From: Nitrospirota bacterium
Lineage (GTDB): Bacteria; Nitrospirota; Thermodesulfovibrionia; UBA6902; DSMQ01
Assembly: GCA_016207865.1 (NCBI GenBank)
Contig: JACQZD010000056.1
Span: 1-15,306 of the forward strand
Direction of reading: 5' to 3'
Length of the DNA stretch: 15,306 nt
The translations under genes and the position numbers were made by a program. Of the stretch, positions 1 through 6,036 are shown piece by piece; within the stretch, counting starts at the first letter, position 1, and every line of letters starts with the position of its first letter. The notes beneath the pieces were generated by a model. That model saw only the letters and a program-made list of their open reading frames with translations. It was not told the origin of the DNA and searched no databases.

Positions 1-116
1 TAACCTTGATGATTCATTATTAAGTAACTGCTTGATTCTATTAAGGTCGTAGTGCCGTTTTCGCTTTTCCACAAGTACAAGTTTAGCATAAATAACGGCA
101 TATTAGCTTCAACCAT
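1..116 (-). CDS. 5' part of an unrecognised leftward ORF (runs off the window)
   Basis: On the minus strand an ATG at 116 opens a frame that stays open for 38 codons to the window edge. It is preceded by AGGA three bases upstream, and further up by a good sigma70-like promoter (TTGACA at 192-197, CATAAT at 168-173, spacer 18). The protein would begin MVEANMPLFMLNLYL and continue as a polar, Thr/Ser-rich stretch. I recognise no family from 38 residues. The DNA is more AT-rich than the housekeeping genes around it, so it may be acquired. It is divergent from rnr and shares its control region. The frame is short enough to be open by chance; promoter, ribosome site and start agree, which is the main support. 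Confidence 0.4.
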   Translation of the reverse strand, partial: MVEANMPLFMLNLYLWKSENGTTTLIESSSYLIMNHQG

Positions 117-137
117 TTTCCTGTAGAACGATGCTCA

Positions 138-181
138 CTATAATTAAATTATAGTTGATTTAGTATCATTATGATACTAAA
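138..181. promoter_or_regulatory. Two adjacent perfect palindromes, candidate operators
   Basis: Two perfect inverted repeats lie four bases apart. The first (138-154) has 8-bp arms CTATAATT/AATTATAG around one base. The second (159-181) has 11-bp arms TTTAGTATCAT/ATGATACTAAA around a single T. The second covers the -10 hexamer of the leftward promoter, the usual position of a repressor site; the first lies just downstream, where it could block elongation or bind a second dimer. No regulator is assigned. High AT content makes some palindromy expected, but 11 perfect pairs is more than background. Confidence 0.5.
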
Positions 182-197
182 ATTAATAATTTGTCAA
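168..197 (-). promoter_or_regulatory. Leftward promoter
   Basis: Minus strand: -35 TTGACA (192-197), 18-bp spacer, -10 CATAAT (168-173). The start point would be near 161, about 45 bases before the leftward ATG at 116. The -10 sits inside the palindrome at 159-181. Confidence 0.45.
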
Positions 198-224
198 GTG
201 GTAAATATCAGAAGACTCCCGTTA

Positions 225-233
225 TGTTATAAT
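225..233 (+). promoter_or_regulatory. Extended -10 of the rnr promoter
   Basis: TGTTATAAT at 225-233 is a full extended -10 (TGnTATAAT). No convincing -35 lies 16-18 bases upstream, as expected for extended -10 promoters. Transcription would start near 240, only about 6 bases before the rnr ATG at 246. Confidence 0.45.
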
Positions 234-245
234 TCCTCTTAATAT

Positions 246-2378
246 ATGACTGACAATAAAGAAAACGAAGCCGTCCTTAATTTTCTCAAGCTCAAGGCTG
301 ACAGGCCTGTCAGCCTTAGGGAAATTTCAGGCGCACTCCGCATGCCCAAACATGAATACCGCATGCTTAAGCGCACCCTGAAATCATTAATCAGTTCCGG
401 CGACATTTACAAAACGCGCATAGGGCTTTACGGCGCGGCTGATGAGATGAGCCTGGTCACGGGATTTTTTGAGGCGCACAGGGACGGTTATGGTTTTGTG
501 CTTTCTGAAAAGCAGGGAGAGCAGGACCTTTTTATCCCGCCGAGGAAGACCGCAGGCGCAATGTCCGGAGACCGGGTTACAGCGCGCATTGAAAACACGG
601 CAAGGAAAGAGGGGAGCATTGTAAAGGTCATACAGCGCGGGCAAAAGAGGATTGCCGGAAGATTCTGCGCGGAGAAAAACGCCTTTTATGTCAAACCCAA
701 AAACAGAAAGATACCTTTTGACATATACATAAGCCCCAAAGACAGGGCCGAAGCAAAAAACGGCGACATCGTCATAGCAGAGATTACCTCTTATCCGACC
801 GCCTCAAGACCGCCTGAGGGGAGGGTCTTAAAAGTCTTGGGCGAAGTGGCGGAGCCGAAGCTTGAGATTGACATGATAATTGAGGAATACTCTCTCACGC
901 CCAAATTCCCGGCGCCTGCGCTTAATGAGGCGCGCAGTTTTCCTGAAAAAATAAACGCTCACGGCAGGGTGGACTGCCGGCATCTTTTGACAGTTACCAT
1001 TGACGGCGAAACAGCAAAGGATTTTGACGATGCCATATCAATAGAGAAAACTCCGGACGGCTTTATCCTTTATGTGCATATCGCAGACGTCAGCCATTAT
1101 GCTCCGTGGGATTCTGCTCTGGATATTGAGGCAAGGCAGAGGGGCACAAGCGTATATTTTCCGCACCGGGTAATCCCCATGCTTCCCAAAGAGCTTTCAA
1201 ATAACCTGTGCAGTCTTGTGCCCAAGGCAGACAGGCTGACGGTCACGGCTGAGTTGCATTTTGACAGAGAAGGCGAGCTTGTAAAAAAGTCTTTTTACCC
1301 GAGCGTCATACACAGCAATGAACGGATGACCTACACATCAGTAAGCAAAATCCTTGTTGACAACGACCTCCACGAAAGGCGCAAATACACAGATATCATT
1401 GACAGCTTTGAAGTAATGGATGAGCTCTGCGGGCTTTTGAGGAAAAAACGGATTGAGAGGGGCAGTCTTGATTTTGACCTGCCCGAGCCCGAGGTGCTCT
1501 TTGACCTTCAGGGAAGGCCTGAGGCGATAATTAAGGCAGAGCGGAGCTTAAGCCATGTCATTATTGAAGAATTTATGATAGCGGCAAATGAGGCCGTGGC
1601 CTCGTATCTTGAGGACCAAGGCCTTCCCTCGCTTTACAGGATACATGAAAAGCCCGACACTTCCAAACTTGAAGAGCTTATATCTGTTTTTAACGCCCTG
1701 GGCCTGCGCGCTAAAAAAACCGGCGTTACGGCATTCCGTTCAATCCTTAAAGAGACAAAGGGAAAGCCTGAGGAGGCATTTTTAAACATCCTTCTCCTGC
1801 GCTCTCTTAAACAGGCAAAATATTCCACGGAAAATACCGGGCACTTCGGACTCGCATCAAAATCCTACACGCACTTTACATCTCCGATACGGCGCTACCC
1901 GGACCTTGTTGTGCACAGGATACTCAAGGACTCTTTAAAAAATAAACTCTCTGATAAAAAAATACAGCACATTGAAAAGCTTCTTCCTGAGATAGCCGCT
2001 CATTCTTCGCGCACAGAACGGCTGGCAGACGAGGCTGAAAGGGAGGTCCTCAGCGCCATGAGGGCCTGGTTTATGAAGGATAAGGTTGGGGATGAATACG
2101 ACGGGCTTATAACCGATGTAACGCCTTACGGCTTAAAGATACAGTTGAAGGATTTTTTTGTTGAGGGCTTTCTGCATGTCTCATACATGGCTGATGATTA
2201 CTATAATTTTGACGAAAAAAACTACCGCCTTACAGGCAGGAATAGGAGAAAGACCTTTGCGCTCGGGCAGACCGTAAGCGTGCGCATAGAGCGCGTCAAT
2301 ATTGAAGAACGGGAAATTGTGTTTGCCCTGCCCGCGCCCCGCAGGCCGCATCCTACCCCGGGACTAAGATCAAGGTAA
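246..2378 (+). CDS. rnr: Ribonuclease R (RNB-family 3'-5' exoribonuclease)
   Basis: Hydrolytic 3'-5' exoribonuclease that degrades structured RNA, mRNA fragments and defective rRNA in the cytoplasm. The 710 residues show the expected order: N-terminal winged-helix region (about 1-65), a cold-shock/OB segment beginning near GFFEAHRDGYGFVL (about 73-86), a second OB region, the RNB catalytic domain with TIDGETAKDFDDAIS at 251-265 (metal-binding Asp D253, D259, D261, D262), and a C-terminal S1 domain from about 613. It is somewhat shorter than E. coli RNase R (about 810), mainly through a shorter basic tail. The ATG at 246 has no Shine-Dalgarno and sits about 6 bases after the predicted transcription start; an in-frame TAA at 240-242 rules out an upstream start. 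The 3' end overlaps the convergent gene by 26 bp. RNase II is the alternative, but the N-terminal winged helix favours RNase R. Confidence 0.95.
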   Translation: MTDNKENEAVLNFLKLKADRPVSLREISGALRMPKHEYRMLKRTLKSLISSGDIYKTRIGLYGAADEMSLVTGFFEAHRDGYGFVLSEKQGEQDLFIPPRKTAGAMSGDRVTARIENTARKEGSIVKVIQRGQKRIAGRFCAEKNAFYVKPKNRKIPFDIYISPKDRAEAKNGDIVIAEITSYPTASRPPEGRVLKVLGEVAEPKLEIDMIIEEYSLTPKFPAPALNEARSFPEKINAHGRVDCRHLLTVTIDGETAKDFDDAISIEKTPDGFILYVHIADVSHYAPWDSALDIEARQRGTSVYFPHRVIPMLPKELSNNLCSLVPKADRLTVTAELHFDREGELVKKSFYPSVIHSNERMTYTSVSKILVDNDLHERRKYTDIIDSFEVMDELCGLLRKKRIERGSLDFDLPEPEVLFDLQGRPEAIIKAERSLSHVIIEEFMIAANEAVASYLEDQGLPSLYRIHEKPDTSKLEELISVFNALGLRAKKTGVTAFRSILKETKGKPEEAFLNILLLRSLKQAKYSTENTGHFGLASKSYTHFTSPIRRYPDLVVHRILKDSLKNKLSDKKIQHIEKLLPEIAAHSSRTERLADEAEREVLSAMRAWFMKDKVGDEYDGLITDVTPYGLKIQLKDFFVEGFLHVSYMADDYYNFDEKNYRLTGRNRRKTFALGQTVSVRIERVNIEEREIVFALPAPRRPHPTPGLRSR

Positions 2379-3213
2379 TATTCCCCTCCGGCGACGCCAT
2401 AGGATAGTAAACCGCATTTCCGCCCTTTACAAGAGAATACCCGCCGCCTGAATAATTAATTTCCATAGGAGGGCTGATGTCCATGGCCTTACCCCTCTGC
2501 GCCATCTTTGCGATGATATTTCCGCAGGTGATATTGCAGAATTCTTTTTCTCCGTCAAGGATTGCCTCCCTGTTATCCTTTTTGACTTCTTCGCCGATAA
2601 TCTTGGAGGCAACCAGCCTTGACGCCTCAAGGGACGCGGAAACCGCATAATGATACTTAAGACTTCCAAACAGATAGACTGATACAAGGAGATAATTTTT
2701 CTCAGGCTCTTTATTGCTTATGTAGCCGTTTCCGAGTTTAATAGTCATCTGCGCCAGACGCAGAAGCATTTTTTGAGTGAGGTCCACCATGTCTTTTATA
2801 ATATCCGGGTTTGCCGCGCCTGATGGGACCATTATCCCCTCTGAGACAAACTTACTCTGGTCTGCCTTGAACAATGCAAGCTCTCTTTCAAGAACCTCCG
2901 GGCGTATAAAGCCTTTTTCAATCAGCGCCTGACCGATGAGTATGTGGTCGTTTTTCTGCAGGGTCAGTATCTCGTCAACCTGCGCAGGGGTCAGGATATT
3001 TAATTTTACGGCCAGCTCTCCGAAGCGCATGTCCGTGTGCCTCTGCTCAGCCTGTATTTTTGCAATATTTTTTTCAGTCAGATAGCCTTTTGACAGGGCG
3101 TAATCGCCGAATTTAAGCCTTTTGGACTCCTGATACTCAACCGCCTCAATAAGCTGTTCAGGCTTGATAATGTTTTTTTCAAGAAGAAACTGACCTATAA
3201 ATTTTATTCCCAT
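2353..3213 (-). CDS. MshEN-repeat / CheX-domain fusion, probable CheY-P phosphatase
   Basis: 286 residues in two parts. Residues 6-115 hold four copies of a GspE-N/MshEN-type motif (I/F-G-x-x-L ... L-x-x-x-Q) starting at 6, 35, 64 and 93, an exact 29-residue period. In MshEN domains paired motifs of this spacing bind c-di-GMP; here only repeat 3 keeps the R-L/F-G start (R63-F64-G65), so binding is uncertain. Residues about 150-286 resemble CheX, with ExxN (E224, N227) followed by GN, the CheX/CheC phosphatase signature that dephosphorylates CheY-P. The next gene upstream on the same strand is a CheY-like receiver, its likely substrate. The ATG has GGAGG five bases upstream. The TAG stop lies inside the end of rnr. 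The architecture is inferred from motifs; the exact output is unknown. Confidence 0.75.
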   Translation of the reverse strand: MGIKFIGQFLLEKNIIKPEQLIEAVEYQESKRLKFGDYALSKGYLTEKNIAKIQAEQRHTDMRFGELAVKLNILTPAQVDEILTLQKNDHILIGQALIEKGFIRPEVLERELALFKADQSKFVSEGIMVPSGAANPDIIKDMVDLTQKMLLRLAQMTIKLGNGYISNKEPEKNYLLVSVYLFGSLKYHYAVSASLEASRLVASKIIGEEVKKDNREAILDGEKEFCNITCGNIIAKMAQRGKAMDISPPMEINYSGGGYSLVKGGNAVYYPMASPEGNITLILVPG

Positions 3214-3253
3214 CTAATCCTCCAGTTTTTAATGTCGGTAGTTTTAAAGATTT

Positions 3254-3324
3254 GTCATTCCGTGCTTGACACGGAATCCAGTTCTTTTGAAATGTTCCTG
3301 GATTCCTGCTTCCGCAGGAATGCC
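3254..3324. repeat. BIME/REP-like palindromic intergenic repeat
   Basis: 71-bp element with nested symmetry. The left arm is a hairpin ATTCCGTG-CTTGA-CACGGAAT (3257-3277). The right arm is a hairpin ATTCCTGC-TTCC-GCAGGAAT (3302-3321). The inner flanks GGAATCCAG (3273-3281) and CTGGATTCC (3298-3306) also pair, and the ends GTCATTCC/GGAATGCC are near-inverse. Such two-hairpin units occur dispersed in many genomes and are often mobilised by RAYT transposases; one RAYT gene lies 1.8 kb away. Only this copy is in the window. It separates the CheY and CheX genes and may form RNA structure in their transcript. Confidence 0.7.
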
Positions 3325-3351
3325 ATTATAGTACATATTGACATTATTTTT

Positions 3352-3717
3352 TCAAAGCCCCTTCAATATCCCTATTATCGTCTCTGCCTCAAACGGCTTT
3401 GAGATGACATTTTTTGCGCCGAATTTAATTGCCTCCATGACCTTGTCGCCCACGCCCGCGGCAGAGGAGATTACCACAATCTTTGCGTCTTTGTTAATGC
3501 TCATTATGGCCCTTATCGCCTGAAGCCCGTCCATCTCCGGCATGACAAGGTCCATGCAGACAAGATCGGGTTTTAGAGAAGTAAAAAGCTTTATGCCCTC
3601 AAGCCCGTTCTTCCCGTGCCCCACGACCTGAAAAAGCCCTGACTCCTCCACGATTTTCTGGAGCTGTGTCGCAATGCTTACGCTGTCGTCAACCAAAAGA
3701 ACTTTCTTTTTATCCAT
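3352..3717 (-). CDS. CheY-like single-domain response regulator
   Basis: A stand-alone receiver domain of 121 residues with no output domain. Acidic pocket D10/D11, phosphoacceptor D56 in CMDLVMPEMDG, switch Ser S84 and conserved Lys K107 in SKPF are all present. The usual aromatic switch residue before the KPF motif is not obvious (NVISKPF), so its output surface may differ from flagellar CheY. Strong ribosome site AAAGGAG six bases before the ATG. It follows the pseudopilin-like gene by 32 bp and precedes the MshEN-CheX gene by 138 bp on the same strand, so the three may be co-transcribed. Likely role: phosphorylated by an unlinked kinase and dephosphorylated by the CheX neighbour, perhaps controlling pilus-based motility. 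The family is certain; the pathway is inferred. Confidence 0.9.
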   Translation of the reverse strand: MDKKKVLLVDDSVSIATQLQKIVEESGLFQVVGHGKNGLEGIKLFTSLKPDLVCMDLVMPEMDGLQAIRAIMSINKDAKIVVISSAAGVGDKVMEAIKFGAKNVISKPFEAETIIGILKGL

Positions 3718-3749
3718 GTATTGCTCCTTTCTCCCATATGTTTTAAAAA

Positions 3750-5093
3750 TTACAAATCACTAAATGTACAGCTACCACCCTCACCTGTCCATCTTATACT
3801 GCAGTCATCGTCAGTGTCATATCCCTGGAAAAAATTATAAGTCATGGTCTGGCTTGTGCATCTCTCAGTAGTGCAGGTATTGTTCGTAAAAAATTCCATA
3901 GTATCTATCTGCTGGACATTTATCCCTGCATTATTTGCCCACGCAGTACAACCTACACCGCTCCGTCTGTAGTATCGCGTTCCACCCCGCGAGTTTCTGA
4001 TATTTATCCCGGGGGAGGCGCATGAGTCAATCAGATTCAGCGTATATGCTTTTGTAGTTGTGGTGCATGTATCGGCAAGCTCAACTATGAAATTATAAGC
4101 CCCTGCTGCGTCATCCGGCGTTCCTGAAATAACACCTCCTGAAGACAGGCTTAACCCTGAAGGCAAAGCGCCTGAATCAAGGCTCCAAGTGTAAGACGCC
4201 CTGCCGCCTGTGCCCTGAAGCGTAACGCTGTATGCAACGCCTGTCCTTGCGTCAGGCAGAGTCTGTGTTGTGATTCCGAGCGTCTGGGGATTTAAGGTAA
4301 TGGTAAACGCTTTGCTTACAGCAGTAAGCCCTGTCTGCGTAAGTGTTGCAGTAAATGAAGCAGTCTGCGTGCAGGCGGCAAGCGTGCCGGTGGCTCCGCC
4401 TGAGTAATTGACCGTGCCTGAGATTATGCCGGTGCTTTCTGCAAGGCACAGGTCAGCGGTGTTGGGATTTGTCAGGGGATAACTGCTCCCCGAACATCCT
4501 AAGGTGTTTATAGTCTGTCCTGAGACAGCCCATGTGGGCGCTGAACCTCCCCTGCCTATAAGCGTTGTGGTGTAATAGGCGTCCTCTGTCGCATTGGGAA
4601 GGGTTGTTGTCTGTATCTCAAGCCCTGCGCAGGCAAGCACATTATTTTTAAGCTCTGTTATCAGACCGTAGGCCGTGATATCGTCATATGTGTCGCCTTG
4701 CTCAAGGATGGTAAATATAGGAGCGGTGCCTGTCTCGTTTGTTCCGTTTTCGCCTGTGCTCAGGATGATGAAGGCAGAGCCGGTTTTACAGCATGCAGGA
4801 CTTGGGAATGTGGCACAACTTACCCCAGTTATGCACTCATCTTCTATCTGAAACCCTGTTGAGCTTGAATAACAGGCATTGCCTGTTTCAAGGTTGCTGT
4901 CATTATAATAAAAAAGCGTTTTGGTCCATGCGTCTGTATTTTTTACCTGCGCCGCAAATTCTGCTGTGGTCGGAAGCCGCTTGTTTTTAACTGCAAAGCC
5001 CAAGACCGACTCCTTTGCCGCCTTGACTATGTCCCTTGTGTCAGTCCTTTTTATCCTTTTTGTTAATATACCTGCTAATTTTATAGTTGTCAA
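3750..5093 (-). CDS. N-terminally truncated pseudopilin-like protein with Ig-type domains
   Basis: 447 residues from a TTG codon that directly follows an in-frame TAA. The first 45 residues (LAGILTKRIKR ... AAKESVLGFAVKNKRLPTTAEF) look like the part of a type IV pseudopilin just after its hydrophobic helix, but the prepilin leader, GFTLIE-type cleavage site and helix are missing. Residues about 158-270 and 272-355 are Ig-like repeats; the second fits the putative-Ig (He_PIG) pattern (LPDARTGVAYSVTLQG ... GVISGTPDDAAGAY). A Cys-rich C-terminal region follows (about 356-447). Such proteins are normally exported as minor pilin-like adhesins. The open frame ends eight bases from the inverted repeat of the RAYT element at 5102, so the 5' end was probably lost there. 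The remaining frame is intact, implying recent damage, or expression from the TTG as a non-exported product. Confidence 0.65.
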   Translation of the reverse strand: MTTIKLAGILTKRIKRTDTRDIVKAAKESVLGFAVKNKRLPTTAEFAAQVKNTDAWTKTLFYYNDSNLETGNACYSSSTGFQIEDECITGVSCATFPSPACCKTGSAFIILSTGENGTNETGTAPIFTILEQGDTYDDITAYGLITELKNNVLACAGLEIQTTTLPNATEDAYYTTTLIGRGGSAPTWAVSGQTINTLGCSGSSYPLTNPNTADLCLAESTGIISGTVNYSGGATGTLAACTQTASFTATLTQTGLTAVSKAFTITLNPQTLGITTQTLPDARTGVAYSVTLQGTGGRASYTWSLDSGALPSGLSLSSGGVISGTPDDAAGAYNFIVELADTCTTTTKAYTLNLIDSCASPGINIRNSRGGTRYYRRSGVGCTAWANNAGINVQQIDTMEFFTNNTCTTERCTSQTMTYNFFQGYDTDDDCSIRWTGEGGSCTFSDL

Positions 5094-5119
5094 TTAAATA
5101 CGGGGTCAGGTCTTCAAAC

Positions 5120-5148
5120 TTGACATAAAAACTTATTTATGATACTAA
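5120..5148 (+). promoter_or_regulatory. Possible transposase promoter
   Basis: TTGACA at 5120-5125, 17-bp spacer, weak -10 TACTAA at 5143-5148. The start point would fall at or after the ATG at 5155, so expression would be leaderless or poor. Low support beyond the perfect -35. Confidence 0.25.
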
Positions 5149-5154
5149 TAGCTC

Positions 5155-5733
5155 ATGGCGAGACCATTGAGAATAGAGTATGAGGGGGCTCTCTATCATA
5201 TAGCCGCAAGGGGGAATGAAGGGAATCCTATATATAGAGGAGCAGGGGATTATAAAAAATTTCTGGAAATTTTGTCTAAACTTCCTCTTAGATATGGGAT
5301 TATTCTTCATGGATATGTATTGATGGAGAATCATTACCATTTGCTGATAGAGACGCCCAAAAGTAATATTACAAAAGCAATGCACTGGCTTAATGCAGTT
5401 TATACGGCATATTTCAATCGGAAACATAACAGAGTCGGTCATCTTTTACAAGGTAGATACAAAGGGCTTTTGATTGAAAAGGAGAGATATTTAGTTGCGG
5501 TAAGTCGATATATTCATCTGAATCCGGTGAGGGCTATGATGGCAAGGAGACCTGATGAATACCAATGGAGCAGTTATCCTGAATATATAGGGAAAGAAAA
5601 AGAGAGTAAATGGCTTAAGTGTGACTGGATACTTGGACAATATTCCCGGGATGAAATAAAAGCAATGAAACAATATAAGGCATTTGTTGAAGAAGGGTTG
5701 ACTTTGAATGAGACGGCTTGTAAGAAGTATTAA
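5155..5733 (+). CDS. REP-associated tyrosine transposase (RAYT, Y1_Tnp/HUH)
   Basis: 192 residues forming a complete Y1 nuclease domain of the IS200/RAYT superfamily, which nicks single-stranded hairpin DNA through a 5'-phosphotyrosine link. The N-terminus MARPLRIEYEGALYHI and ARGNEGNPIYR are typical of RAYTs. The HUH metal site is H60-Y61-H62 in MENHYHLLIET. The likely nucleophile is Y119 in SRYIHLNPVRA. The frame ends after YKAFVEEGLTLNETACKKY. Related longer proteins continue into a DnaA-C-like domain, and exactly such a segment follows in another frame (5708-6016). No Shine-Dalgarno precedes the ATG. The catalytic part looks intact; the loss of the C-terminal extension may reflect a frameshift or a two-ORF design. 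Confidence 0.85.
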   Translation: MARPLRIEYEGALYHIAARGNEGNPIYRGAGDYKKFLEILSKLPLRYGIILHGYVLMENHYHLLIETPKSNITKAMHWLNAVYTAYFNRKHNRVGHLLQGRYKGLLIEKERYLVAVSRYIHLNPVRAMMARRPDEYQWSSYPEYIGKEKESKWLKCDWILGQYSRDEIKAMKQYKAFVEEGLTLNETACKKY

Positions 5734-6016
5734 TTATGAGGATGTAATAACAACGGTGACTAATAAGTTAGGGATAAGCGCAGATGAGATAAAAGAAACA
5801 GGCAAGCGCAACAATCTTGCGAGGAAAGTTAGTTTGTATCTTTTAAGGTGGTATACTGATATGAGTAATGAGAAGATAGCAGAATGTTTCGGGATAGGGT
5901 ATACAGCCGTAAGCCAGGCGGCAACGAGACTTAGGATTGAACTAGAGGAAGACCGGAGATTGAAAAAAATTATGCAAGCGATGGAGAAAGAATTACTATT
6001 GTTAAGTGAAGAATGA
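5708..6016 (+). CDS. DnaA domain IV-like helix-turn-helix ORF of the RAYT element
   Basis: 102 residues, overlapping the transposase ORF by 26 bp in the +1 frame. From about residue 8 (SINYEDVITTVTNKLGIS) it resembles the C-terminal DNA-binding domain of DnaA, with LARKVSLYLLRWYTDMSNEKIAECFGI followed by a recognition-helix-like GYTAVSQAATRL. The canonical DnaA signature around the recognition helix (D-H-S/T-T-V) is replaced by G-Y-T-A-V, as in RAYT tails. This domain is often fused to Y1 transposases, where it probably supplies extra DNA recognition. Here it is either translated by coupling or ribosomal frameshifting from the transposase, or is the cut-off end of a frameshifted single gene. 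Its stop lies in the right terminal repeat. Confidence 0.6.
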   Translation: MRRLVRSINYEDVITTVTNKLGISADEIKETGKRNNLARKVSLYLLRWYTDMSNEKIAECFGIGYTAVSQAATRLRIELEEDRRLKKIMQAMEKELLLLSEE

Positions 6017-6036
6017 AGACCTGACCCCATGAAGAC

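Larger units (their letters stand above)
5102..6028 (+). mobile_element. RAYT-type mobile element with 15-bp terminal inverted repeats
   Basis: GGGGTCAGGTCTTCA at 5102-5116 is repeated as its exact complement TGAAGACCTGACCCC at 6014-6028. The 927-bp unit between them holds a Y1 (HUH) transposase ORF and a DnaA-domain-IV-like ORF whose TGA stop (6014-6016) lies in the right repeat. Y1 transposases use single-strand hairpins and make no target duplication; none is seen. The element is more AT-rich than its neighbours. It abuts the truncated pseudopilin on the left and the polX ATG (6037) on the right, leaving 8 bases on each side. Confidence 0.8.

Noticed and set aside
5138..5148. 11-base word TATGATACTAA shared with the palindrome at 159-181
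   Set aside because: An 11-base AT-rich match in 15 kb is expected by chance and the surroundings differ.
5137..5442. Minus-strand ORF opposite the transposase
   Set aside because: It is the antisense shadow of the Y1 domain and has no promoter, ribosome site or recognisable motif.
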